Assembly (NCBI GenBank): GCA_002432095.1
Contig: DJFQ01000190.1
Coordinates: forward strand, 1 to 6,648
Source of the DNA: Marinagarivorans sp. UBA5868
GTDB lineage: Bacteria; Pseudomonadota; Gammaproteobacteria; Pseudomonadales; Cellvibrionaceae
DNA length: 6,648 bases
Direction of reading: 5' to 3'
Shown: piece by piece, positions 1-5,929 of the stretch
How positions within the stretch are numbered: the stretch's first letter is position 1
How the letters are laid out: each line of letters starts with the position of its first letter
Translations under genes and position numbers: made by a program
Notes under the pieces: model-generated
The model's database searches: none
What the model saw: the letters and a program-made list of their open reading frames with translations, nothing else
Told to the model about the DNA's origin: nothing

Positions 1-1
1 C

Positions 2-1954
2 CCTTCTGGTATGAGCGCACCGTGCATTGTGTTGCGCCCGGATGGTGAGGACCGGTGGACGAGCTTACAGCTTTGTGAAGACCCGGCCAGTCTCGATCAC
101 GCCGCGCTGGTGGAAAAAATCCGTCGCGCGGGTTTGGCCGGCATGGGTGGCGCGGGCTTTCCCACGGCGGTCAAACTTAATCCCCGCTCCACGGATAGAG
201 TGGAAACCCTGATCCTCAACGGCACCGAATGCGAACCCTATATCACCGCCGACGACATGTTAATGCGGGTGTATGCAGAGGAAATCATTCAGGGCGCCTT
301 GCTATTGGCGCGCATCGTCGGCGGCCCAAAAGAGATTTTGGTGGGCATCGAAGACAACAAACCCGATGCCATTACCGCCATGCAAAAAGCCGCTCAAGGC
401 ACGCCGGTAGAGGTGGTGGTATTTCCCACCAAATATCCTTCTGGCGGCGAAAAGCAATTGATCCAAATTCTCACAGGAAAGGAAGTGCCCAGCGGCAAGA
501 TTCCCGCGCAAATCGGTGTGCTGGTGCAGAACGTCGGCACTGCCTATGCTGCTTGGCGCGCGGTGCGTTACGGCGAGCCTTTGATTGAGCGCATCACCAC
601 GATTGTCGGCGAGGCGCTCAAGGTGCAGCGTAATATTCGCGTTCCCATCGGCACACCCGTCGCGCATGTATTGGAGCAACACGGATTCACGTCTAAAAAC
701 TGCGCGCGAATTATTATTGGCGGCCCCATGATGGGTTACAGCATCGAAGATCTGCAGGTGCCGGTCGTTAAAACCACCAATTGCATCGTGGCGCCAAGCC
801 ACGATGAGATGCCACCAGCGCCGCCAGCACAAGCGTGTATCCGTTGCGGAATGTGCGCGGAAGCCTGTCCCGCGAGTCTGTTACCGCAACAACTCTATTG
901 GTATGCCCAAGCGGAGGAATTTCAGCGCTTGGAAAACCACAACCTTTTCGACTGCATTGAGTGCGGCGCTTGTTCGTTTGTCTGCCCCAGCGCCATTCCT
1001 CTGGTGCAGTACTACCGCGCAGCCAAAACCACTATTCGCCGCATAGACGCGGAAAAACAAAAAGCCGACCGCGCCCGCGAGCGTTTTGAGCAACGCAAAG
1101 AGCGCATGGCCAAAGCGGAGGCGGAAAAAGAAGCCAAACGCTTAGCGCGGAAAAAAGCCGCCGAAGAAGCCAAAGCAAAACTGGAACAGCAGAAATCCAC
1201 CGCCATTGAGCCTGTGGCCGTCGCGCAAGACAAAGCACCAACCTCCTCAGACGATGCGGATGCCCAAGGTAAAAAACTCGCTCGGCAGCTGGAAAGTGCG
1301 CAAAGCCGTGTCCAGCACCTGCAACAACAAATCACGGACTGTGACGATACCGCCCGCCGCGATGCGCTGACCGCGCAACTGCGCCAGGCGGAATTAAAGC
1401 TCGATGAGGCCCGCAAAAAATTGGACGAGTTGGAGCGCGGCATCAGCCTGCCGCTCGACCAACGCCTGCAAAACGTCGCCCAAAAAGTGCAGGCATCGCC
1501 GCTGGAAGCTCAACGTAACGCCGTCGCCACGATTGAAAAACGTCTGACAGTGGCCTTGGAGAAAATGGAGGAAGCGGCTCGGGAAGAAAAACCAACGCTT
1601 GCGGCTCTCACGCAAGGCGTGGAAAAGCTGAGACAGAAGCTCGCGGATGCCCAGGGCGAACTTGCCGAATTGGCAAAGCAGCCGGAGGCTGGCGCCCCCG
1701 AAAATCCGGCACCGCAAGAAGACGCCGCCGCGGCAGCTATCGCCCGCGCCCAGGCCAAAGCCGCAGCGGCCGCCAATATGAGCGCAGAAGAAAAACACGC
1801 TGAACAATTGCAATCCCTGCGTAGCCGGGTGGAAAAAGCTCGCGCCAAACTGGCGGAGGCGGAAGCCAGTGGCAGCGAGCATGTTGCCGCTTTGCGCACC
1901 GGTTTGGAAAAACTCGAAGCCAAATTGCAGGAATTGGAGCAGCAGGGAACATGA
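2..1954 (+). CDS. rsxC: RsxC/RnfC, electron transport complex subunit C (5' partial)
   Basis: Peripheral subunit of the Rsx/Rnf membrane complex; the family takes electrons from NADH through FMN and passes them to 4Fe-4S clusters on the cytoplasmic face. The frame is open to the left edge, and the residues before the first ATG (position 11) continue the family alignment, so about 100 N-terminal residues lie upstream. Numbering from that ATG: glycine-rich GMGGAGFPT at 44-52 and [10 protein letters not shown] at 73-82 (Complex I 51-kDa-like FMN/NADH fold), [10 protein letters not shown] at 141-150, then an SLBB-like region. Two CX2CX2CX3CP motifs follow, with Cys276/279/282/286 and Cys315/318/321/325, the ligands of two 4Fe-4S clusters. 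From about residue 340 to the end (647) the protein is an Ala/Lys/Glu/Gln-rich coiled coil with three degenerate repeats. The stop TGA overlaps an ATG (ATGA). Identification is very secure; rsx versus rnf naming is a matter of convention. Confidence 0.96.
   Translation, partial: PSGMSAPCIVLRPDGEDRWTSLQLCEDPASLDHAALVEKIRRAGLAGMGGAGFPTAVKLNPRSTDRVETLILNGTECEPYITADDMLMRVYAEEIIQGALLLARIVGGPKEILVGIEDNKPDAITAMQKAAQGTPVEVVVFPTKYPSGGEKQLIQILTGKEVPSGKIPAQIGVLVQNVGTAYAAWRAVRYGEPLIERITTIVGEALKVQRNIRVPIGTPVAHVLEQHGFTSKNCARIIIGGPMMGYSIEDLQVPVVKTTNCIVAPSHDEMPPAPPAQACIRCGMCAEACPASLLPQQLYWYAQAEEFQRLENHNLFDCIECGACSFVCPSAIPLVQYYRAAKTTIRRIDAEKQKADRARERFEQRKERMAKAEAEKEAKRLARKKAAEEAKAKLEQQKSTAIEPVAVAQDKAPTSSDDADAQGKKLARQLESAQSRVQHLQQQITDCDDTARRDALTAQLRQAELKLDEARKKLDELERGISLPLDQRLQNVAQKVQASPLEAQRNAVATIEKRLTVALEKMEEAAREEKPTLAALTQGVEKLRQKLADAQGELAELAKQPEAGAPENPAPQEDAAAAAIARAQAKAAAAANMSAEEKHAEQLQSLRSRVEKARAKLAEAEASGSEHVAALRTGLEKLEAKLQELEQQGT
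1277..1945 (+). repeat. Three degenerate coiled-coil repeats in the RsxC C-terminal tail
   Basis: Within RsxC (numbered from the ATG at 11), residues about 423-475, 501-557 and 597-645 share a helix-loop-helix pattern of about 50 residues. Each has a first helix rich in Leu/Arg/Glu, a short polar hinge, and a second helix ending in [14 protein letters not shown] or KLQELEQQ. The units are separated by about 25-40 residues, and the last spacer carries [10 protein letters not shown] (575-584), which resembles the repeated AIARAKA unit I recall from the E. coli RsxC tail. Similarity is at protein level only; the DNA is too diverged to be a simple tandem duplication. The boundaries are approximate. 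Confidence 0.55.
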
Positions 1955-1989
1955 TGGCTCACCTCATTCTTTGCCGGGGGCGCAACTGA
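1951..1989 (+). other. 12-codon mini-ORF bridging rsxC and rsxD
   Basis: ATG at 1951 (second in-frame ATG at 1954) opens a frame that ends at TGA 1987-1989 and encodes [12 protein letters not shown]. It overlaps the rsxC stop as ATGA, and its own stop lies two bases before the rsxD ATG. A GGAG at 1936-1939 sits 11 bases upstream of the first ATG. The arrangement would allow ribosomes to pass from rsxC to rsxD by reinitiation. Whether it is translated cannot be judged from sequence; it may be chance. Confidence 0.3.
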
Positions 1990-1991
1990 CG

Positions 1992-3053
1992 ATGGCGTTT
2001 ATTCGCGTTTCTTCTCCCCATGCCCATAGCGCCAACACCACCGCGGGTGTCATGCGCCAAGTGCTCTTGGCCACCCTTCCAGGTCTGGCAGCGCTCACCG
2101 CATATTTCGGGCCGGGCACTTTAATCAATGTGATTCTGGCCTGCCTGGCCGCTGTGGTTTTCGAGGCCACCGTATTGAAAATGCGCCAGCGACCGGTGGT
2201 GTTTTACCTGCGCGACTGTAGTGCGCTGGTCACCGCCGTGCTGCTCGGCCTCGCCCTGCCCCCCTATTGTCCGTGGTGGGTGGTGATTGTGGGGATGTTT
2301 TTCGCCATCGTTGTCGCCAAACAATTGTATGGCGGCCTGGGCTACAACCCTTTCAATCCGGCCATGGTGGGGTATGTGGTATTGCTGATTTCGTTCCCCC
2401 TGGAGATGAGCCAGTGGGCGACACCCCGCGGCGCCCTTGCAGATGGTCAATCATTACCAAACTTGATGGATGCTCTGGCGAAAGTGTTCGGCGAAGCGGA
2501 CATTGACGGCTACAGTTCCGCCACACCTCTGGACACGCTGCGACAAAGCGGCGGCCAAACGCTGAACGACCTTTATTCCAGCGCGCCAATTTTCACCAGC
2601 GGCCGTTGGGCGGGTGGCGGTTGGGAGTGGGTGAATATCGCGTTTTTACTCGGCGGTGCTTACCTGCTCTATAAAAAGGTTTTCACCTGGCATGCCCCGG
2701 TGGCCATGCTCGCCAGCCTCGGCATTTTAGCCATCGCGCTTTATGACAGCGGCAGCTCCAATAGCGCCGGCTCACCGATCTTTCATTGGCTTTCCGGGGC
2801 CACCATGCTGGGCGCATTTTTTATTGTCACCGACCCGGTAACCTCGGCGGTGAGCAATAAGGGTCGACTGATTTACGGTGCCGGGGTGGGCATTTTGGTA
2901 TTTGTTATCCGCACTTGGGGAAACTATCCAGATGCAGTGGCGTTCGCGGTATTGCTGATGAATTTCGCCGCGCCCTTTATTGATTACTACACGGTGCCGC
3001 GCACCTACGGGCACAACAAAGCCCCGCGCGCCACCGCCAAAAAAACTGAGTGA
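1992..3053 (+). CDS. rsxD: RsxD/RnfD, flavinylated membrane subunit D of the Rsx/Rnf complex
   Basis: Integral inner-membrane subunit, homologous to NqrB, that carries covalent FMN and forms part of the electron and ion path. The product is 353 residues, close to E. coli RsxD (about 352). It opens with [12 protein letters not shown], matching the family N-terminus, so I prefer the ATG at 1992 to the in-frame ATG at 1869, which lies inside rsxC. Only a weak G-rich site (GGGGG, 1976-1980) precedes it. Several hydrophobic segments (about nine or ten) are visible. Conserved motifs include [19 protein letters not shown] (110-128), SSATPLDT (175-182), [10 protein letters not shown] (268-277) and TDPVTS (280-285). 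By alignment with the FMN-bearing Thr187 of RnfD/RsxD, Thr178 in SSATPLDT should be the flavinylated residue. The hydrophilic loop around it fits a periplasmic position. It sits 37 bases after rsxC and one base before rsxG, so cotranscription is likely. Confidence 0.96.
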   Translation: MAFIRVSSPHAHSANTTAGVMRQVLLATLPGLAALTAYFGPGTLINVILACLAAVVFEATVLKMRQRPVVFYLRDCSALVTAVLLGLALPPYCPWWVVIVGMFFAIVVAKQLYGGLGYNPFNPAMVGYVVLLISFPLEMSQWATPRGALADGQSLPNLMDALAKVFGEADIDGYSSATPLDTLRQSGGQTLNDLYSSAPIFTSGRWAGGGWEWVNIAFLLGGAYLLYKKVFTWHAPVAMLASLGILAIALYDSGSSNSAGSPIFHWLSGATMLGAFFIVTDPVTSAVSNKGRLIYGAGVGILVFVIRTWGNYPDAVAFAVLLMNFAAPFIDYYTVPRTYGHNKAPRATAKKTE

Positions 3054-3054
3054 C

Positions 3055-3705
3055 ATGATGCTGGGTCGATCCATCGGTAAAAACAGCGCCCTGCTCGCCG
3101 GCTTTGCTGCCATCACCGCAGGCCTGATTGCGCTGACATTTCAGGTTACCGCCGGACGTATCGCCGATGCTGAACGCCGTGCGGCGCAAAAGGCGCTTTT
3201 TGAGGTCGTTCCCGAACATCGCCACGATAATGATGTGCTGGCGGATACCCTGGTAATTCCCCCAGCCGACGCGGCGGCCTTAAATATGAGCGAACCAACA
3301 TTGATTCATGTGGCGCGCAAAGACGGCGAACCGATTGCGTTTATCGTTCCCTCTTCCGCGCCGGACGGTTACAGCGGCGCCATCAAGCTGTTGGTGGGTG
3401 TGAACACGGACGGCTCCGTCGCCGGAGTGCGGGTGCTGCGTCACAATGAAACGCCGGGGTTGGGCGACAAGATCGAATTGGCGAAGCACCGCTGGATTCT
3501 CAGTTTCGACGGCAAGTCTTTGACCAATCCGCTAGCGGAAAACTGGGCTGTGAAAAAAGACGGCGGTCATTTTGACCAGTTCGCCGGCGCCACCATCACC
3601 CCCAGAGCTGTAGTGAAACAAGTTCGGCAGGTTTTGCAGTACGTTCAAGACCACCGGGACGAACTACTGGAAAAAGCCCGCGCCAATAAAACAGTCGTGC
3701 CCTAA
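3055..3705 (+). CDS. rsxG: RsxG/RnfG, flavinylated subunit G of the Rsx/Rnf complex
   Basis: Single-span, mostly periplasmic subunit with an FMN-binding domain, homologous to NqrC; it relays electrons through a covalently bound FMN. The 216-residue product has one N-terminal membrane segment (about 11-30). Family motifs are APDGYSGAI (102-110), NETPGLGDKIEL (131-142), AVKKDGGHFDQF (165-176) and AGATITPRAV (177-186). Thr180 in AGAT is the expected FMN attachment site, normally loaded by the flavin transferase ApbE, which is not in the window. I chose ATG 3055, one base after the rsxD stop; ATG 3058 is an equally possible start. An upstream in-frame ATG at 2980 lies in rsxD and would add residues unlike the family. 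A clear ribosome binding site is lacking, so translation probably depends on coupling to rsxD. Confidence 0.95.
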   Translation: MMLGRSIGKNSALLAGFAAITAGLIALTFQVTAGRIADAERRAAQKALFEVVPEHRHDNDVLADTLVIPPADAAALNMSEPTLIHVARKDGEPIAFIVPSSAPDGYSGAIKLLVGVNTDGSVAGVRVLRHNETPGLGDKIELAKHRWILSFDGKSLTNPLAENWAVKKDGGHFDQFAGATITPRAVVKQVRQVLQYVQDHRDELLEKARANKTVVP

Positions 3706-3788
3706 CCAATTAACCGTCGCGCTCTAGCGATCAAGCGGCCGCGCTAATCAAATCAAGCCGCACGCTCTAACCAATCAAACCGTTGCGC
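3702..3788 (+). repeat. Degenerate tandem repeat between rsxG and rsxE, about four units of 20-23 bases
   Basis: Units begin at 3702, 3724, 3744 and 3767. Each starts CTAA or CTAG, continues with a CAA/TCAA-rich middle and ends in a GC-rich stretch such as CCGTCGCGCT, GCGGCCGCG, CCGCACGCT or CCGTTGCGC. The first and fourth units are most alike (CTAACCAAT in both, followed by AA(A)CCGT). A possible fifth, poorer unit runs from about 3790 to 3809. The first unit contains the rsxG stop codon TAA (3703-3705). No spacers separate the units. A weak TAGCG/CGCTA inverted repeat (3725-3729 with 3742-3746) lies inside. Function unknown. Confidence 0.5.
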
Positions 3789-3815
3789 CATAGCCAAAGA
3801 GCGTCACGAAAAAAT

Positions 3816-3821
3816 GAGGTG
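3816..3821 (+). promoter_or_regulatory. Ribosome binding site of rsxE
   Basis: GAGGTG lies six bases before the ATG at 3828. It is the strongest ribosome binding site in the rsx part of the window and decides the rsxE start over the in-frame TTG at 3783. It fits a gene that cannot rely on translational coupling because 122 bases separate it from rsxG. Confidence 0.75.
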
Positions 3822-3827
3822 TTAACC

Positions 3828-4544
3828 ATGAGCCAGACCAGCTATCGCGAAATCGCCCTGCAGGGTTTATGGAAGAACAATCCCGGCCTGGTGCAGTTGC
3901 TCGGACTGTGCCCGCTGCTCGCCGTCACGGGCTCGGTGGTCAATGCCCTGGGATTGGGAATTGCCACTATGTTGGTGCTCGCAGGCTCTAACCTGGCCGT
4001 TTCTTTGATTCGCAACGCGGTGAGCGACGCGGTACGGCTGCCGGCCTTTGTCATGATCATCGCCGCCTTTACTACTTGCACCGAATTATTGATGCAGGCG
4101 TTTACCTTCGAGCTGTATCAAATCCTCGGCATTTTTATTCCCTTGATCGTCACCAACTGCGTCATCCTCGGTCGCGCTGATGCGTTCGCCAGCAAAAATT
4201 CACCTCTGCCCGCAACGATGGATGGATTTATGATGGGCAGCGGCTTTTTACTGGTATTACTCGCCATCGGCTCTATCCGTGAAATCATTGGCAGTGGCAC
4301 CTTCCTGGCCAATATGCATTTACTGTTTGGCGAAACAGCACGGGGCTGGCAGGTAAACGTCTTTGGCGAAAATTATCGCGGCTTTCTCGTCGCAATATTG
4401 CCTCCTGGTGCATTCCTGGTGGCAGGGCTTTTAATTGCGCTCAAAAATATTATTGATGCGCGCATTCAAAAACACCTGGCCGCTCGCCAAAGTCAGGAAC
4501 CCAAAGCCAACCGTCGAGTGCGCACCACTGGGCAAATCGCCTGA
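3828..4544 (+). CDS. rsxE: RsxE/RnfE, membrane subunit E of the Rsx/Rnf complex
   Basis: Integral inner-membrane subunit, homologous to NqrD, that pairs with RsxA in an inverted-topology unit at the core of the complex. The product is 238 residues (E. coli RsxE is about 231) with about six hydrophobic segments. Family motifs are [20 protein letters not shown] (11-30), [20 protein letters not shown] (101-120), [10 protein letters not shown] (149-158) and LPPGAF (191-196). Cys28 in GLCP and Cys111 in TNC match the conserved cysteines that, with two from the partner subunit, bind an Fe-S cluster inside the membrane in Nqr/Rnf complexes. The start is ATG 3828, preceded by a good ribosome binding site; the upstream TTG at 3783 would add a basic, non-family stretch. 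The last 20 or so residues are basic and poorly conserved. nth, the usual next gene in E. coli, does not follow. Confidence 0.96.
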   Translation: MSQTSYREIALQGLWKNNPGLVQLLGLCPLLAVTGSVVNALGLGIATMLVLAGSNLAVSLIRNAVSDAVRLPAFVMIIAAFTTCTELLMQAFTFELYQILGIFIPLIVTNCVILGRADAFASKNSPLPATMDGFMMGSGFLLVLLAIGSIREIIGSGTFLANMHLLFGETARGWQVNVFGENYRGFLVAILPPGAFLVAGLLIALKNIIDARIQKHLAARQSQEPKANRRVRTTGQIA

Positions 4545-4578
4545 TCCCGCTCTAACAAAAATGAAAGGCCAAGAACAA

Positions 4579-4620
4579 GGAAGGACGACCAAGCGCGGTT
4601 TTTAGCTAGGTCGTCCTTCC
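4579..4620 (+). terminator. Perfect 12-bp-stem hairpin downstream of rsxE, possible terminator
   Basis: GGAAGGACGACC (4579-4590) is the exact reverse complement of GGTCGTCCTTCC (4609-4620). After one A-A mismatch the stem can extend by AGC/GCT (4592-4594 with 4605-4607), leaving a 10-base loop that contains TTTTT. It begins 34 bases after the rsxE stop, where a terminator is expected. No T-run follows on the + strand, so it is not a standard intrinsic terminator; read from the - strand the stem is followed by TTGTTCTT, which is only moderately T-rich. It could instead be an mRNA-stabilising 3' structure or a protein-binding palindrome. Confidence 0.45.
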
Positions 4621-4761
4621 CAGCGTTCGATGATCTCCTTGTGGCGTCGCTGCGTATTGGCTCGTCATGGCGGAGGTTGCCTTGGCGAAACCTCATGCTT
4701 ATCTCGCAAAACATCATTCTATTGTCATGCGAAAAAGGCAGCCGGCAATTGCGGCGCGCTG

Positions 4762-4767
4762 TAGAAT
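4762..4767 (+). promoter_or_regulatory. Candidate -10 box for the RND operon
   Basis: TAGAAT differs from TATAAT at one position and is preceded by TG. There is no convincing -35 box 16-19 bases upstream (the region reads about CAGCCG), so if this is the promoter it is weak or activator-dependent. The predicted start near 4774 would leave a leader of about 73 bases. A second, weaker candidate is TTGCCT (4677-4682) with a TGC-extended TTATCT (4699-4704) at 16-base spacing. Confidence 0.25.
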
Positions 4768-4834
4768 TTCGTCCTTCCGCCTAACCCGGGTCTGCGAGTC
4801 GGTGTACCCACCCTCAAAGACAAATGATCCTGCT

Positions 4835-4838
4835 GGAG
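4835..4838 (+). promoter_or_regulatory. Ribosome binding site of the RND adaptor gene
   Basis: GGAG lies eight bases before the ATG at 4847. Together with the signal peptide that starts there it decides this start over the in-frame ATG at 4667, which is 180 bases further upstream. Confidence 0.7.
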
Positions 4839-4846
4839 ATGTATCC

Positions 4847-5929
4847 ATGCTGCCTCGCATCGTGCTTTTGTTGCTTTCTGTGTCTATCTCTCTCCATTCT
4901 TGGGCGTCTGCCCGCCCTGCAGTACCGGTGATCTATAAAACCCTGCAACCGGAACCTTTTGTCGACAGCATAGAGGCGTTGGGCACGCTGAACGCAAACG
5001 AAGCGGTTGTACTCTCGGCCACCATCACCGACACCGTCCGTGCTGTGCATTTTGAAGATGGCCAACGGGTGAAAAAAGGCGAAGTGTTGGTGGAGATGAC
5101 GGATGACGAAGAGCACGCGTTGCTGGCGGAAGCACAGGCGGCGGTCGGCGAAGCGCAAAGACAATACGAGCGCGTGAAATCTTTGGCAAAAACCAATCTC
5201 ACCACCGAATCTCTCCTAGATGAACGCCGCCAGGCTTACGATTCCGCTCAGGCTAAGTTGCTGGCGACCCAATCGCGTCTTGACGACCGCCTGATCACAG
5301 CACCATTTGATGGCGTCGTCGGGCTGCGCAACATCAGTGCCGGCACATTGGTAACCCCGGGCACCCCGCTGACTACGCTGGATGACGACAGCGTAATGAA
5401 ACTGGATATATCCATTCCCGCTCTTTTCCTGGACGCGGTATCTCCTGGGCTTACAGTGACGGCGAAAACCCGAGAGCGCAGCGGCGAGTTCAGCGGCCGC
5501 GTAACGGCCATCGATTCAAGGATCGACCCGCTCACCCGCTCGATCCGGGTGCGCGCGCTAATCGACAACCCTGAGCGGTTACTGCGCCCGGGTATGCTGA
5601 TGACCGTTAATTTACAGAAAGCAGAAAAACTGGCGCTTATGCTGCCCGAGGAGGCGCTGTTGCAGGAAGGTTTTCGCAGCTTCGTCTACCGCATTAACCG
5701 CGGTAGCGAACCCCTCACCGTCAGCAAACACCAAGTACAAACGGGAGCACGACGGCTGGGCACCATTGTGATTACCGACGGACTGGATCCCGGCGACCAA
5801 GTCGTCACCCACGGCATTTTGCGTCTGCGCGATGGCAATCCCGTCACTCTGCTGGCGGAACAGACCGGCGATGAAACTCTGGCGGAGCTGCTGAAAAAAG
5901 CCGGCAATAAAGCAGGGGCTGCGCCATGA
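4847..5929 (+). CDS. RND efflux periplasmic adaptor (membrane fusion protein, HlyD/AcrA family)
   Basis: Periplasmic adaptor linking an RND pump to an outer-membrane channel. The 360-residue product starts with a Sec signal peptide (hydrophobic 5-16, likely cleavage after ASA at about 20-22). Unlike AcrA or MexA it has no lipobox cysteine, so it is probably not lipid-anchored. The order of parts is: first half of the lipoyl domain (about 50-86, with FEDGQRVKKGEVLVEM at 69-84), a short alpha-helical hairpin (about 87-146), second half of the lipoyl domain (LITAPFDGVVGLRNISAGTL, 149-168), beta-barrel (about 180-255, with IDPLTRSIRVRALIDN and LLRPGM), then a membrane-proximal domain (about 262-338, with GLDPGDQVVTHGILRLRDG). 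Residues upstream of the chosen Met look non-coding. The stop overlaps the RND gene start as ATGA, so the two are translationally coupled. It resembles MexH-like adaptors, but I do not assign a name or substrate. Confidence 0.9.
   Translation: MLPRIVLLLLSVSISLHSWASARPAVPVIYKTLQPEPFVDSIEALGTLNANEAVVLSATITDTVRAVHFEDGQRVKKGEVLVEMTDDEEHALLAEAQAAVGEAQRQYERVKSLAKTNLTTESLLDERRQAYDSAQAKLLATQSRLDDRLITAPFDGVVGLRNISAGTLVTPGTPLTTLDDDSVMKLDISIPALFLDAVSPGLTVTAKTRERSGEFSGRVTAIDSRIDPLTRSIRVRALIDNPERLLRPGMLMTVNLQKAEKLALMLPEEALLQEGFRSFVYRINRGSEPLTVSKHQVQTGARRLGTIVITDGLDPGDQVVTHGILRLRDGNPVTLLAEQTGDETLAELLKKAGNKAGAAP

Larger units (their letters stand above)
4579..4778. repeat. Three copies of a 10-base word, one inverted, in the rsxE-RND intergenic region
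   Basis: TCGTCCTTCC occurs at 4611-4620 and again exactly at 4769-4778; its reverse complement GGAAGGACGA is at 4579-4588. The first two form the hairpin after rsxE. The third lies just downstream of the candidate -10 box of the RND operon, about where transcription would start. In RNA the left arm could pair with either right-hand copy. The pair 4579-4588 and 4769-4778 also brackets a 200-base block like terminal inverted repeats, but I see no target-site duplication. Confidence 0.5.
4545..4846. other. 302-base intergenic region between rsxE and the RND operon
   Basis: I find no gene I can support here. It holds a strong hairpin (4579-4620), a weak one (GAGGTT 4673-4678 with AACCTC 4689-4694), a third copy of the first hairpin's stem sequence (4769-4778), a candidate -10 box TAGAAT (4762-4767) and the adaptor gene's ribosome binding site (4835-4838). 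Just after rsxE, CGCTCTAAC at 4549-4557 also occurs in the rsxG-rsxE repeat (3764-3772). Open frames here on either strand are short and have no recognisable protein features. Confidence 0.6.

Noticed and set aside
11..13. ATG at 11 as the true start of rsxC
   Set aside because: The frame is open upstream, and the residues before the ATG continue the family alignment; the N-terminal domain of about 100 residues would be missing.
268..271. (Protein coordinates, RsxD) SGAT at residues 268-271 as the flavin attachment site
   Set aside because: It resembles the flavinylation motif, but alignment with RnfD Thr187 places the modified residue at Thr178 in SSATPLDT; the SGATM motif lies in a membrane segment.
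302..832. Long minus-strand open frames opposite rsxC (302-832, 1012-1443, 1394-1882, 1510-1962)
   Set aside because: They are antisense to a secure gene, have skewed Ser/Arg/Cys/Ala-rich or low-complexity composition, and show no domain I recognise.
3702..3810. CRISPR array
   Set aside because: The repeat units abut without unique spacers, are strongly degenerate and there are no cas genes nearby.
1..4544. A Na+-translocating NADH:quinone reductase (nqr) operon instead of rsx/rnf
   Set aside because: The first protein has two CX2CX2CX3CP ferredoxin motifs typical of RnfC and absent from NqrA, and the order and sizes match rsxC-D-G-E.
4493..4717. Small minus-strand gene of 74 codons between rsxE and the RND operon
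   Set aside because: It overlaps the end of rsxE and the strong hairpin, lacks a convincing ribosome binding site and shows no recognisable protein features.
4579..4778. Miniature transposable element with 10-base terminal inverted repeats
   Set aside because: No flanking target-site duplication is visible, and one end also forms a local hairpin; kept only as an alternative in the findings.
4812..4817. SoxR-binding site near the adaptor gene (CCTCAA half-site)
   Set aside because: There is no inverted partner half-site at the right spacing, and it lies downstream of the likely promoter.
4667..4846. N-terminal extension of the adaptor from the ATG at 4667
   Set aside because: It would bury the signal peptide 60 residues inside the protein, and a good ribosome binding site precedes the ATG at 4847.
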